The translations under genes were made by a program, and so were the position numbers. Source: Tepidimonas sp. UBA997 (GTDB lineage: Bacteria; Pseudomonadota; Gammaproteobacteria; Burkholderiales; Burkholderiaceae_C). Taken from it: 51,207 bases of DNA. Position 1 is the first letter of the stretch, and each line of letters begins with the position of its first letter. Below, piece by piece: positions 9,322 to 17,859 of the stretch. The notes under the pieces were generated by a model. It saw only the letters and a list, made by a program, of their open reading frames with translations. It was not told the DNA's origin and searched no databases. The DNA lies in assembly GCA_002291945.1 (NCBI GenBank), contig DBAZ01000074.1:1-51207 (forward strand). The letters are read 5' to 3'.

Positions 9322-10471
9322 CCCACGCCGCCAACGTACCCAGCGCGGCGGCCAGCGTGGCCAGCCAGAACACAGCCCCCAAGCCCCACACGCTGCTGAC
9401 CCAGCCCCCCAGCAGCCCGGCCACCACCCCCGACAGGCCATAGCCCAGCACCGAATACAAGGCTTGGCCGCGCGCCTGCAACCGAGCCGGAAAATGCTGG
9501 CTCACCAGCGCGATGCAGACCGAGTGGTGGGCCGCAAAGGTGATGGCGTGCGCGGCCTGGGCCAGAAACAGCAACCACAGCCATTCGGGCAGCGAAGCCG
9601 TCAACAGCAGGCGCAGCACCATGATCGCGCCCGCCAGCACCAGCCAGCCGCGCAAGGGCAGCCACGGCAGCCAGCGGCCCTGGGTCAGAAACCAGACGAT
9701 CTCGACCACCACCCCGAACGCCCACAGCAGCCCGATCACGGTTTTGCTGTAACCCAACTGGTGCAGGTAAAGCGAAAAAAAGATGTAGATGAAGATGTGC
9801 GACAGCACATGCAGAAACACCGACGCAAAGAACCAGCGCACCGGACGCTGCGCCAGCACCGGCCACACCCCTGCCGCCTCGGCATGGGCATGGCGCGGCT
9901 CCGGCCCCGAGGGCATGAGCCAGACACTCAGCGCCACCGCCAGCAGTGTCAGCGCCGTCCAGGCCGGGAAGCTGCCCATGCCGTGGCGCTCAAACCAGAC
10001 ACCTGCGGCCAGCACCGTGAGCAGAAAGCCCAAGGAACCCCAGACCCGTATCCGGCCATAGCGCCGGGCATCGAACCGACCGGAGTGACTGACCTGCTGG
10101 GCCAGCACCGCTTCGCTCAAGGGCAGCATGCCACTGGTGTGGGTGAACAGCACCAGCAACACCACGAACAGCCCCAGCACACCCCATTCAAACCACAGCG
10201 CCAGTGACACCAGCAGCGCGGCGCTGGCACAGTAGCGCATCAGCCAGACGCGGTGCCCCGAGTGGTCGCTCATCCAGGCCCAGAGGTAAGGGGCAAAAAT
10301 GCGCGTGGCCGATGGCAACGACGTGAGCACGCCAATGGCCAGCAGGCCCAGCCCCATGTCCTGCAACCACAGCGGCAGGTAGGGGTTGAAAAAGCCGATA
10401 TGGGCAAAATACGTGGCCGACAAGGCCGCAAACGGCCACAGCGACGGCTGCGCAGGCACGGTGGCGTTCAC
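9281..10471 (-). CDS. MFS transporter, HcaT/phenylpropionate-permease-like
   Basis: The product is a 12-helix major facilitator with the N-terminal pattern of the HcaT-like subfamily: ALSATYFAHIGFFNPYLPLW, then GVLTSLPSATRIFAPYLWAW, and RYGRIRVWGSLGFLLTVLAA. Family members import small aromatic or sugar-like acids by proton symport; the substrate here is unknown. The frame is open to 10567, which would overlap the aroC 3' end by 74 bases. I prefer the GTG at 10471 (VNATVPAQPSLWPFAAL), 22 bases after the aroC stop. It lies downstream of aroC in the same direction and its end overlaps aroQ convergently by 41 bases. Confidence 0.85.
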   Translation of the reverse strand: MNATVPAQPSLWPFAALSATYFAHIGFFNPYLPLWLQDMGLGLLAIGVLTSLPSATRIFAPYLWAWMSDHSGHRVWLMRYCASAALLVSLALWFEWGVLGLFVVLLVLFTHTSGMLPLSEAVLAQQVSHSGRFDARRYGRIRVWGSLGFLLTVLAAGVWFERHGMGSFPAWTALTLLAVALSVWLMPSGPEPRHAHAEAAGVWPVLAQRPVRWFFASVFLHVLSHIFIYIFFSLYLHQLGYSKTVIGLLWAFGVVVEIVWFLTQGRWLPWLPLRGWLVLAGAIMVLRLLLTASLPEWLWLLFLAQAAHAITFAAHHSVCIALVSQHFPARLQARGQALYSVLGYGLSGVVAGLLGGWVSSVWGLGAVFWLATLAAALGTLAAWVSARTCAPALPAR

Positions 10472-10493
10472 GCTATCGGGCCGGGCCGCCAGG

Positions 10494-11591
10494 TCAGCTT
10501 GGCGAGGCCGCGACAGGCCCGGGCTGCACCAACACATCCCCGCACTGGGCGCGATGGCGCAACGCATGGTCCATCACCACCAGCGCCAGCAGGGCCTCGG
10601 CAATGGGCGTGGCGCGAATGCCGACGCACGGGTCGTGGCGACCTTTGGTGATCACTTCGGTCGGCTGGCCTTGGGTGTCGATGCTGTCGCGCGGCACCAG
10701 AATGGAGCTGGTGGGCTTGATGGCGATCGAAACCTCTAGATCCTGCCCGGTGCTGATGCCGCCCAGCACGCCGCCGGCCTTGTTGCCGACGAAACCACCC
10801 GGCGTGAGTGAGTCGCCGTGGCGGGAGCCGACATCGGCCACACTGGCGAAACCGGCACCGATCTCGACACCCTTGACCGCGTTCAACCCCATCAGGGCGT
10901 AGGCAATGTCGGCGTCGAGTTTGTCGTAGATCGGCTGGCCCAAGCCGACTGGCATGTTGTGCGCCGTCACGCGCAGGCGGGCCCCGCAGGAGTCGCCGCG
11001 CTTGCGCAAATCGGCCATATAGCTTTCGAGCGCCGACACATCGGCCAGCGGCGCAAAGAAGGGGTTGTGGGCTACGTGCGCCCAGCTTTCAAAGGCAATC
11101 TCCAGCTCGCCAATGGCCGTCATGCAGCCGCGAAAGGTGGTGCCGCATTTTTCCTGCAGCCACTTCTTGGCCACGGCCCCGGCGGCCACGGTGGGTGCCG
11201 TCAGGCGGGCCGAGGATCGACCGCCACCGCGCGGGTCGCGCAGGCCGTACTTGTGCCAGTAGGTGTAGTCGGCGTGGCCGGGGCGGAAGGTCTGGACGAT
11301 GTCGCCGTAGTCCTTGCTGCGCTGGTCGGTGTTCTGGATCAGCAGGCAGATCGGCGTGCCGGTGGTCTGGCCCTGATACACGCCGCTGAGGATCTGCACC
11401 CGATCCGGCTCGTTGCGCTGGGTGACGTATGCGCTGGTGCCGGGGCGGCGGCGGTCCAGCTCGGGCTGGATGTCGGCTTCGGACAGTTCCATGCCCGGCG
11501 GACAGCCGTCGATCACGCAACCAATGGCCGGGCCGTGGGATTCACCAAAGTTGGTGACGCAAAACAAGGTACCGAAGGTGTTGCCGCTCAT
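10494..11591 (-). CDS. aroC: Chorismate synthase
   Basis: This enzyme converts 5-enolpyruvylshikimate-3-phosphate to chorismate, the last common step of aromatic biosynthesis, using reduced FMN. The three signatures are present: GESHGPAIGCVIDGCPPG near residue 16, the GHADYTYWHKYGLRDPRGGG block with GRSSAR, and a C-terminal segment RHDPCVGIRATPIAEALLAL. The protein is 365 residues, the usual length. The start is ATG 11591 (MSGNTFGTLF). The six bases before it (CAGCCC) have no Shine-Dalgarno sequence, and a GATAAT hexamer precedes them. Confidence 0.97.
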   Translation of the reverse strand: MSGNTFGTLFCVTNFGESHGPAIGCVIDGCPPGMELSEADIQPELDRRRPGTSAYVTQRNEPDRVQILSGVYQGQTTGTPICLLIQNTDQRSKDYGDIVQTFRPGHADYTYWHKYGLRDPRGGGRSSARLTAPTVAAGAVAKKWLQEKCGTTFRGCMTAIGELEIAFESWAHVAHNPFFAPLADVSALESYMADLRKRGDSCGARLRVTAHNMPVGLGQPIYDKLDADIAYALMGLNAVKGVEIGAGFASVADVGSRHGDSLTPGGFVGNKAGGVLGGISTGQDLEVSIAIKPTSSILVPRDSIDTQGQPTEVITKGRHDPCVGIRATPIAEALLALVVMDHALRHRAQCGDVLVQPGPVAASPS

Positions 11592-11597
11592 GGGCTG

Positions 11598-11603
11598 ATT
11601 ATC
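11598..11603 (-). promoter_or_regulatory. Candidate -10 box of aroC (leaderless arrangement)
   Basis: On the minus strand GATAAT ends exactly six bases before the aroC ATG, with CAGCCC between and no ribosome-binding site. The hexamer matches TATAAT at five of six positions. No convincing -35 is seen at 16-18 bases. Confidence 0.5.
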
Positions 11604-11628
11604 CCAGAGCGGCAACGCCTGCCGACAG

Positions 11629-12087
11629 TCAGCCTTTGGAGGCAGCTTTTTCCTCTTGCGGCCAGTCGCGGATGTAAGCCTTGAGCATCTGATTTTCAAA
11701 ATTCTGACTATCGACCACCGCCTTGGCCACGTCGTAGAAACTGATCACCCCCATCAGGACGCCGTTGTCCATGACGGGCATGTAGCGGGTGTGCTTTTCC
11801 AGCATCAAGGGCCGCACCTGCTCCAGATCGGTTTCGGAGGAACAGCTCACCGGCTGCCGGTCCATCACGCTGCGCACCGACACCGCACCCAGATCACCGC
11901 CTTGTTGGGCAATGGTGTGCAGCACTTCGCGGAAGGTGAGCATGCCGACCAGCCGACCCTGTTCCATGACGGCCAGCGAGCCTATGTCGAACTGAGCCAT
12001 GACCCTGATGACCTGCATCAGGTTCTCGTCGGGCGAGACGGTGTAGAGCGTGCCCCCTTTGACGCGCAGAATGTCGCTGACTTTCAT
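11629..12087 (-). CDS. CBS-domain pair protein
   Basis: The 152-residue protein is essentially two CBS motifs (MKVSDILRVKGGTLYTVSPD through LMQVIRVMAQFDIGSLAVME, and SVRSVMDRQPVSCSSETDLE through YMPVMDNGVLMGVISFYDVA). Stand-alone Bateman modules of this type bind adenine nucleotides and modulate partner proteins; the partner is unknown. The start is ATG 12087, with GGAG nine bases upstream. The frame itself reaches 12252 but the extra sequence is not family-like and runs antisense to metY. A TATATT hexamer upstream (around 12131-12137) is a possible promoter. Confidence 0.92.
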   Translation of the reverse strand: MKVSDILRVKGGTLYTVSPDENLMQVIRVMAQFDIGSLAVMEQGRLVGMLTFREVLHTIAQQGGDLGAVSVRSVMDRQPVSCSSETDLEQVRPLMLEKHTRYMPVMDNGVLMGVISFYDVAKAVVDSQNFENQMLKAYIRDWPQEEKAASKG

Positions 12088-12173
12088 GAACGAATCTCCA
12101 TACAGACACCAGATTGGCGAAAACGCCCCCAATATAGCCCACAATGTGCCACGATGACAGTAGAGGAGACCCC

Positions 12174-13487
12174 ATGTCTGGATACGCTGACCCTGGCTTT
12201 GACACACTGGCGCTGCACGCCGGCGCTGCCCCCGACCCCACCACCGGCGCACGCGCCGTGCCGATACACTTGAGCACCTCGTTCGTGTTCGAGTCGAGCG
12301 ACCACGCCGCCGCCCTGTTCAACCTGGAGCGATCCGGCCACGTCTATAGCCGCATCAGCAACCCCACCAATGCGGTGCTGGAGCAGCGCGTGGCAGCGCT
12401 GGAAGGCGGCATCGGCGGCATTGCGGTGGCCAGCGGGCAGGCGGCGCTGCACCTGAGCATCGCCACCCTCATGGGTGCAGGCTCGCACATCGTGGCCTCC
12501 ACCGCGCTCTATGGCGGCAGCCAGAACCTGCTGCACTACACGTTGCGGCGCTTTGGCATCGACACCACCTTCGTCAAGCCCGGCGACATCGACGGCTGGC
12601 GCGCCGCGGTGCGGCCCAACACCAAGTTGTTCTTCGGCGAAACCGTGGGCAACCCAGGGCTGGATGTGCTCGACATCCCGACCGTAGCGCAGATGGCGCA
12701 CGAAGCGGGCGTGCCGCTGCTGGTGGACTCCACCCTGACCACCCCCTGGCTGATGAAGCCGCTGGAACTCGGGGCCGACATCGTCTTGCACTCGGCCACC
12801 AAATTCCTCAGCGGCCACGGCACCGTGGTGGGTGGCGTGGTGGTCGATGGCGGCAGCTTCGACTGGGCTGCCGCGCACCAGCGCTGCGGCCATTTTGCCG
12901 AACTGAGCACCCCTTACGACGGCTTTCACCACATGGTGTTCAGCGAGGAATCGACCGTCGGCGCCTTCATGCTGCGCGCCCGCCGCGAAGGCCTGCGCGA
13001 CTTCGGTGCCTGCATGAGCCCGCACACCGCCTGGCTGATTCTGCAAGGCATAGAAACGCTGCCGCTGCGCATGGCACGCCACATGAGCAACACCGAAAAA
13101 GTGGTGCAATACTTGGCCAGCCACCCCTTCGTCAGCCGCGTCGGCCACCCGCTGCTGGATACCCACCCCAGCCACGCGCTGGCGCAGCGCTTGCTGCCAC
13201 GCGGCGCAGGCAGCGTGTTCAGCTTCGACATGCAAGGCAGCCGCGAACAAGGCAAGGCGTTCATCGAAGCGCTCAGGATCTTCAGCCACCTGGCCAACGT
13301 GGGCGACTGCCGCAGCCTGGTCATCCACCCCGCCAGCACCACCCATTTCCGCATGAGCGACGAGGCGCTGGCCAGTGCCGGCATCGGCCCCGCAACCATA
13401 CGCCTGTCGATCGGGCTGGAAGACCCGGACGACCTGATCGACGACCTCAAGCGGGCGCTCAAAGCGGCCGAGAAAGCGGGAGCCTGA
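12174..13487 (+). CDS. metY: O-acetylhomoserine aminocarboxypropyltransferase (sulfhydrylase)
   Basis: This PLP enzyme of the Cys/Met metabolism family makes homocysteine directly from O-acetylhomoserine and sulfide. The PLP lysine is Lys210 in SATKFLSGHG; other PLP contacts are YSRISNPTNAVLE and the phosphate-binding ASGQAALHL. The length of 437 residues fits MetY rather than the shorter MetB/MetZ, but O-succinylhomoserine as substrate cannot be excluded. The start is ATG 12174 preceded by GAGGAGA. It is divergent from the CBS gene (86-base gap) and is followed two bases later by an alpha/beta hydrolase gene. Confidence 0.92.
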   Translation: MSGYADPGFDTLALHAGAAPDPTTGARAVPIHLSTSFVFESSDHAAALFNLERSGHVYSRISNPTNAVLEQRVAALEGGIGGIAVASGQAALHLSIATLMGAGSHIVASTALYGGSQNLLHYTLRRFGIDTTFVKPGDIDGWRAAVRPNTKLFFGETVGNPGLDVLDIPTVAQMAHEAGVPLLVDSTLTTPWLMKPLELGADIVLHSATKFLSGHGTVVGGVVVDGGSFDWAAAHQRCGHFAELSTPYDGFHHMVFSEESTVGAFMLRARREGLRDFGACMSPHTAWLILQGIETLPLRMARHMSNTEKVVQYLASHPFVSRVGHPLLDTHPSHALAQRLLPRGAGSVFSFDMQGSREQGKAFIEALRIFSHLANVGDCRSLVIHPASTTHFRMSDEALASAGIGPATIRLSIGLEDPDDLIDDLKRALKAAEKAGA

Positions 13488-13489
13488 GC

Positions 13490-14296
13490 ATGATCATCGA
13501 CGTTCACGGTGCCCCGCTCTACGCCTACACCGGCGGCAAACCGTTCGACCCGGCCAAGCCCACGGTCGTGTTCATCCACGGCGTGCTCAACGACCACAGC
13601 GTCTGGATTCTGCAAAGCCGCTACCTCGCCCACCACGGCTGGAACGTGCTGGCCATCGACCAGCCGGGCCACGGCCACAGCGGCGGCGAGGCACCCGCCA
13701 GCGTGCAGGACGCTGCCCGCGCCGTGCTGGGCCTGCTCGATGCCCTGCAGATCGCCCAAGCCGCTCTGGTGGGCCACAGCTTGGGCTCCTTGATTGCGCT
13801 GCAGACCGCTGCTGACGCACCCGAGCGCGTCAGCCGACTGGTCATGGTGGGCACGGCCTACCCCATGAAGGTCTCGCCCGCGCTGCTCGACAGCTCGCTC
13901 GAGCAGCCGCTGAAGGCCATCGACATGGTCAACACCTTCAGCCACTCCACCTTGGCACCGCCGCCTTCGGCCTTGGGGCCGGGCACCTGGTTGCGGGGCG
14001 GCTCGAAGGCACTGATGCGCCGGGTGCTGGCCAGCAACCCCCAGGTCAACGTATTCCACCGGGGTTTTACGGCCTGCGACCGCTACGACGAGGGCGAACA
14101 GGCAATGGAGCGCGTACAGTGCCCTACGCTGTTCATTCTGGGCACGCACGACCAGATGACGCCCCCGAAAGCCGCCCAGAGCCTGATCCGCCGCGCCCGC
14201 CACGGCCAGACCGTGTTGTTGCGCGTCGGCCACTCCCTCATGACCGAAGACCCGGACGGGGTCTTGACCGCCCTGACGCGGTTTCTGAAGCCCTGA
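13490..14296 (+). CDS. Alpha/beta hydrolase
   Basis: The 268-residue protein has the alpha/beta-hydrolase core: oxyanion segment FIHGVLNDHSVW near residue 28, nucleophile elbow GHSLGS with Ser97, an acid in LGTHDQMTPP and the histidine in VGHSLMTEDPD. Hence a Ser-Asp-His triad is visible. The substrate is unknown. The ATG follows the metY stop by two bases, so the two are almost certainly co-transcribed. A role in sulfur amino-acid metabolism, for example on an acylated metabolite, is inference from position only. The sequence is not that of a MetX acetyltransferase. Confidence 0.88.
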   Translation: MIIDVHGAPLYAYTGGKPFDPAKPTVVFIHGVLNDHSVWILQSRYLAHHGWNVLAIDQPGHGHSGGEAPASVQDAARAVLGLLDALQIAQAALVGHSLGSLIALQTAADAPERVSRLVMVGTAYPMKVSPALLDSSLEQPLKAIDMVNTFSHSTLAPPPSALGPGTWLRGGSKALMRRVLASNPQVNVFHRGFTACDRYDEGEQAMERVQCPTLFILGTHDQMTPPKAAQSLIRRARHGQTVLLRVGHSLMTEDPDGVLTALTRFLKP

Positions 14297-14439
14297 CGCC
14301 ATCACCGCGTGGCCCAGCCACGGGTCATGTGTTGCGGCTGACCACCGTGGGCCCATGAGCCTGGTGCTCCGGCCCCCTGAAGTCTCAACCGAAGATAGCT
14401 GAATTTTTAGAGAGGCGTAACCATGTCTTGAAATAGTGC

Positions 14440-14475
14440 TGTATTTGGCGCTATATTTGACGCCATATTTGCAAG
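14440..14475 (+). promoter_or_regulatory. Three 12-bp direct repeats upstream of the antitoxin gene
   Basis: TATTTG occurs at 14442-14447, 14454-14459 and 14466-14471, exactly 12 bases apart, inside the related 12-mers TGTATTTGGCGC, TATATTTGACGC and CATATTTGCAAG. The middle copy lies in a GGCG...CGCC near-palindrome. The array ends 21 bases before the antitoxin ATG at 14497 and is much more A+T-rich than its surroundings. It is a good candidate operator for autoregulation of the toxin-antitoxin pair. Confidence 0.55.
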
Positions 14476-14496
14476 CCATCCCTTCAGGAATCAACC

Positions 14497-14748
14497 ATGG
14501 ATGCGATCTACGCCGACTACTCCATCAGCATGTCCGAGTTCAAACGCAACCCGGCGCAGGTGCTGCGCACGGCAGGCGAAAAGCCCGTGGCCGTACTCAA
14601 CCACAACCGCCCGGCCTTCTACATGATCACGCCCAAGCTCTTCGAAGCGTTGGTCGAGGAACTGGCCGACCGCGATCTTGTCGATCTGGCCCGTCAGCGC
14701 CTGACCATGGTCGATAGCGCCATCGAGGTCGATCTTGAGCAACTCTGA
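14497..14748 (+). CDS. Type II antitoxin, Phd/YefM (StbD-like) family
   Basis: The 83-residue protein begins MDAIYADYSISMSEFKRNPA and shows the Phd/YefM fold: an N-terminal DNA-binding region with SEFKRNPAQVL, then VAVLNHNRPAFYMITPKLFE, and an acidic C-terminal toxin-binding tail (LVDLARQRLTMVDSAIEVDL). Such proteins neutralise RelE-like RNases and repress their own operon. The 3' end overlaps the toxin reading frame by 14 bases. The partner toxin is frameshifted, so this may be an orphan antitoxin. Confidence 0.9.
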   Translation: MDAIYADYSISMSEFKRNPAQVLRTAGEKPVAVLNHNRPAFYMITPKLFEALVEELADRDLVDLARQRLTMVDSAIEVDLEQL

Positions 14749-15063
14749 TGCTCCAGCCGGGGCAAGCAAATACCGCCTGAAGTTTTTGCCCGCTGCGCTG
14801 GACGAATGGGAGGCTCTGGACGGCAGCGCCAAAGCCGTGCTCAAGAAACTGCTCAAAAAGCGCCTTGAGCAACCCAGAGTTCCGGGCGCTGAACTGCACG
14901 GGGTTCACGCGACTGCGACAAGATCAAACTCCGCAAACAGGGTCACCGGCTGATCTATCGGGTTGAGGACGGCGTACTGCTCGTACTGGTGCTGGCCGTA
15001 GCCAAGCGTGAAGACATGGCGGTTTATCGTGCAGCAATCGAGCGCCTGGTGTCAGACCCGTAG
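14735..15063 (+). pseudogene. RelE/StbE-type mRNA interferase toxin, frameshifted
   Basis: The frame starts at ATG 14735 (MSNSDAPAGASKYRLKFLPA) and follows the RelE family up to about ELHG at 14903. It then runs out of family sequence and stops at 14953. Family sequence resumes in another frame: SRDCDKIKLRKQGHRLIYRV, ending in AVAKREDMAVYRAAIERL and stopping at 15061-15063. One base is missing; restoring a fifth G in the GGGG run at 14900-14903 rebuilds an uninterrupted ~109-residue RelE toxin with its basic catalytic region. Either the toxin has been inactivated or this is a homopolymer sequencing error. Confidence 0.85.
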
Positions 15064-15184
15064 GTCACTCAGCCGCATATCACAACCCGATGGCAGTGCA
15101 GGCGTACGTGCGCCCATGAAATGAAAACTCAGGCTGACGCAGCACGCTTCACACCGACGCTCGGGGCTACCCCCCGGGGCTGCC

Positions 15185-16456
15185 CTACAGGCGAGGCGCT
15201 GCGGCAACAGGGGGCGAGCTTGCGCCTGCCTCCAGCAGCGCGGCCAGCTTGGCCGTTGACCACTGGCTGCTGAGCCAAATCGGCTGCGTCGAGGGCTGGG
15301 CAGGCAGTAGCAGGCGTTCGATCAGCGGCCTAGCCGGGGTGGTGGCCGGGTCGATCAGCAGCACATAGCGGGCCTCGCCTTCGGCCAGCTTGCCGACCCA
15401 GTCCAGATCGAGCAGGGTTTCGATGGACGGCTCGAGTTGCAGGTCATCGACCTTCAGTCGTTTGGCCAGTTCTTCCATGGGCAAACCACGCCCGCCGCAG
15501 CGGCGGTCGGCGCAAAATTCGCCCAGCATTTCGAGCGCCAACTGAAAGGACCAGCCGGGGGTGTCGCCGCGTCGGGCCACCCCGGCCAGCAGGCTGGGCA
15601 GGTAGGCCGTTACCACGGCACCCAGCAGCACGATCACCCAGACCAGGTAGAGCCAAAACAGCAAAATGGGGACCGTGGCGAAGGTGCCGTAAATCACCGA
15701 ATAAGTGGGCACCGTGGCCAGGTACCAAGCCAGCAAGCGCTTGGCCAGATCGAACACCACGGCCACGAACAAGCCCCCCCAGATGGCATGGCGCCAGCGC
15801 ACCTGGGCGTTGGGCACGTAGTAGTAAAGGGCGGCGATGGCCAGCACCAAGGCACCGAATTCCAGCGCGTCCAGCAGGGCCAGAAACGGCGGGTAGGTGC
15901 CGACCACCCAGCCTTGCGACACCGACAAGGCATAGGATCGCACGGTCAGGCTCAGGCCGATCAACAAGGGGCCCAGCGTCAGCAAGCCCCAGTAAACCAG
16001 CACCCGCTGGGTCAGAGGCCGCAGCCGACGAACGCGCCAGATCTCGTTGAGCGTTTCGTCGATGGTCATGATCACGGCCAGCGCAGTCACCAGCAAAACC
16101 AGCGCACCGGCCCAGCCCACTTGGCTGGCCTTGTTGGAGAACTGCACCAGGTAGATCGACACCTGCTGGGCTATGTCGGCCGGAATCAAGCCCCCGAACA
16201 GCCCTTCGTGCAGTGCCTGCTCCATGCGGCCAAACATCGGGAAGACGCTAAAAATGGCCAGCGCCACGGTGAACAGCGGCACCAAGGCAATGATGGTGGT
16301 GAAAGTGAGGCTGCCCGCCGTCACGCCGAGGCGGTCTTCGATGAAGCGCTCGCTCAGCGTACGGGCCGTGTTGCGCCAAGGGAACGCCAGCACCTGGTGC
16401 CAGATCGCGTCCACCCGTGTGCGCAACAGTCGAACCAACCACCAATTCCCGGACAT
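15185..16456 (-). CDS. YihY/BrkB-family inner-membrane protein
   Basis: The 423-residue product has the UPF0761/YihY membrane core of about six helices (SLTFTTIIALVPLFTVALAI; GWAGALVLLVTALAVIMTID; VYWGLLTLGPLLIGLSLTV; ALVLAIAALYYYVPNAQVRW; GTFATVPILLFWLYLVWVIV). A soluble winged-helix-like C-terminal domain (residues ~290-420) follows. Family members were once called RNase BN but are membrane proteins of unsettled function. The start is ATG 16456 (MSGNWWLVRLL), though ATG 16474 six codons earlier is possible. The frame extends to 16966 only as an antisense artefact over the next gene. It is divergent from the DUF2069 gene with a 48-base gap. Confidence 0.9.
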   Translation of the reverse strand: MSGNWWLVRLLRTRVDAIWHQVLAFPWRNTARTLSERFIEDRLGVTAGSLTFTTIIALVPLFTVALAIFSVFPMFGRMEQALHEGLFGGLIPADIAQQVSIYLVQFSNKASQVGWAGALVLLVTALAVIMTIDETLNEIWRVRRLRPLTQRVLVYWGLLTLGPLLIGLSLTVRSYALSVSQGWVVGTYPPFLALLDALEFGALVLAIAALYYYVPNAQVRWRHAIWGGLFVAVVFDLAKRLLAWYLATVPTYSVIYGTFATVPILLFWLYLVWVIVLLGAVVTAYLPSLLAGVARRGDTPGWSFQLALEMLGEFCADRRCGGRGLPMEELAKRLKVDDLQLEPSIETLLDLDWVGKLAEGEARYVLLIDPATTPARPLIERLLLPAQPSTQPIWLSSQWSTAKLAALLEAGASSPPVAAAPRL

Positions 16457-16504
16457 AAATGCTTTACCCCACATGCCGTTATCATGCCACCGTCTGCACC
16501 GATC

Positions 16505-16942
16505 ATGAACCCTATCAACGACACCCCCCTGCCGCAAGTGGCCCCAGCGCCGCATCGACCCACCCGTGCAGCCAACTGGACGCGCTTTCTGGCCGTCTCC
16601 AGCCTGCTGGGGCTGATCGCGCTCGGTCTGGCGTGGGAGCTCTGGCTGGCCCCCTTGCGCGAAGGTGGCTCCTGGTGGGCCCTCAAGGTACTGCCCCTGA
16701 CCCTGCCGCTGGCGGGTCTGCTCAAACACCGCATGTACACCTACCGCTGGCTCAGCCTGCTGGTCTGGCTGTATTTCACCGAGGGCATGGTGCGGGCCAC
16801 CACCGAAAGCGGGCTGTCGGCAGGCCTGGCCTGGGGCCAGGTGGTGCTTTGCCTGCTGCTGTTCACCGCCTGTGCCTTGCACGTCAAGCTGCGCTTCAAA
16901 GCCGCCCGTGCCCAGCCAGCCAACGCCCCGAAGCGACCATGA
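16505..16942 (+). CDS. DUF2069 membrane protein
   Basis: The 145-residue protein has four hydrophobic segments (FLAVSSLLGLIALGLAWELW; ALKVLPLTLPLAGLL; YRWLSLLVWLYFTEGMVRA; AGLAWGQVVLCLLLFTACAL). The LPLTLPLAGLLKHRMYTYRW and YFTEGMVRATTE patterns identify DUF2069. Function is unknown. ATG 16505 is used; ATG 16484, seven codons upstream, is an equal alternative. It is divergent from the yihY-like gene. Confidence 0.87.
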   Translation: MNPINDTPLPQVAPAPHRPTRAANWTRFLAVSSLLGLIALGLAWELWLAPLREGGSWWALKVLPLTLPLAGLLKHRMYTYRWLSLLVWLYFTEGMVRATTESGLSAGLAWGQVVLCLLLFTACALHVKLRFKAARAQPANAPKRP

Positions 16943-16998
16943 ACCGGGATTGTCCATGAGGCGCACCTTCGGTGCTGCTTGAACCTCAAACCCTAATG

Positions 16999-17004
16999 AA
17001 CAAT
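16999..17004 (+). promoter_or_regulatory. -10-like hexamer five bases before thyA
   Basis: AACAAT is followed by five bases (CTCGG) and the thyA ATG at 17010. There is no clear ribosome-binding site. This is a weaker member of the leaderless set. Confidence 0.3.
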
Positions 17005-17009
17005 CTCGG

Positions 17010-17849
17010 ATGAATTCGACGCCCCACCCCTACGAAGCCTTCATGCGCCACGTGTTCGAACATGGCGTGCGCAAGGGCGACCGCACCGGCACCGGCACCC
17101 GCAGCGTGTTCGGCTACCAGATGCGCTTCGACCTCAATCAAGGTTTCCCGCTGGTCACGACCAAAAAGGTGTTCCTCAAGGCCATCATCGTCGAGCTGCT
17201 GTGGTTCCTGCGCGGTGACTCGAATGTGAAGTGGCTGCAGGAGCGCGGCTGCACCATCTGGGACGAATGGGCGAGGGAAGATGGCGACCTCGGCCCGGTC
17301 TATGGCGTGCAGTGGCGCAACTGGCCCAAGCCCAATCCCGACGGTTCTCGCGGGCACATCGACCAGATCGGCGAAGTCGTCAAACAGCTCAAGACCAACC
17401 CGGACAGCCGCCGCATCATCGTCAGTGCCTGGAACGTGGCCGACCTGGACCAGATGGCACTCATGCCCTGCCACGCCTTGTTCCAGTTCTACGTGGCCCC
17501 GGCCACCGAGGCGGGTGGCAAAGGCAAGCTGAGTTGCCAGCTCTACCAGCGCAGCGCCGACATCTTCCTAGGCGTGCCGTTCAACATCGCCAGCTACGCC
17601 TTGCTGACCCACATGCTGGCCCAGCAATGCGACCTGAACGTGGGCGACTTCATCTGGACCGGCGGCGACTGCCACATCTACGACAACCACGCCGAGCAGG
17701 TGGCGCTGCAGCTCAGTCGCCAGCCCTTCGCCTACCCCACGCTGAATATCCGGCGCAAGCCGGCTTCGATCTTCGACTACGAACTCGAGGATTTCGAGGT
17801 GCAGGACTACCAGCACCACCCAGCCATCAAGGCCCCGGTGGCGGTCTGA
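17010..17849 (+). CDS. thyA: Thymidylate synthase
   Basis: ThyA methylates dUMP to dTMP using methylene-tetrahydrofolate. The catalytic cysteine is Cys154 in MPCHALFQFYV. The phosphate-binding arginine region (KGDRTGTGTRSVFG), the WDEWAREDGDLGPVYGVQWR block, NIASYALLTHM and DCHIYDNHAEQ are all present. The length (279 aa) is slightly more than the 264 of E. coli because of a short insertion (ATEAGGKGK) after the active site. A folA gene, often adjacent in relatives, does not follow; the next gene is a DMT transporter 10 bases downstream. Confidence 0.97.
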   Translation: MNSTPHPYEAFMRHVFEHGVRKGDRTGTGTRSVFGYQMRFDLNQGFPLVTTKKVFLKAIIVELLWFLRGDSNVKWLQERGCTIWDEWAREDGDLGPVYGVQWRNWPKPNPDGSRGHIDQIGEVVKQLKTNPDSRRIIVSAWNVADLDQMALMPCHALFQFYVAPATEAGGKGKLSCQLYQRSADIFLGVPFNIASYALLTHMLAQQCDLNVGDFIWTGGDCHIYDNHAEQVALQLSRQPFAYPTLNIRRKPASIFDYELEDFEVQDYQHHPAIKAPVAV

Positions 17850-17859
17850 CGGGCTGCCC

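Noticed and set aside
9092..10207. A 371-codon plus-strand frame over the MFS gene
   Set aside because: It is antisense shadow: low-complexity Gln/Arg/Pro sequence with no family resemblance, while the minus strand encodes a complete transporter.
12926..14494. A 522-codon minus-strand frame over metY and the hydrolase
   Set aside because: Both genes on the plus strand have intact catalytic motifs; the reverse frame is a GC artefact.
14735..14953. Programmed frameshift producing the RelE toxin
   Set aside because: No slippery heptamer of the known type with a downstream structure is visible; a one-base loss in a G run is simpler.
15437..16504. Long plus-strand extension upstream of the DUF2069 gene
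   Set aside because: It lies antisense to the YihY-like gene; only the part from about 16505 resembles a protein family.
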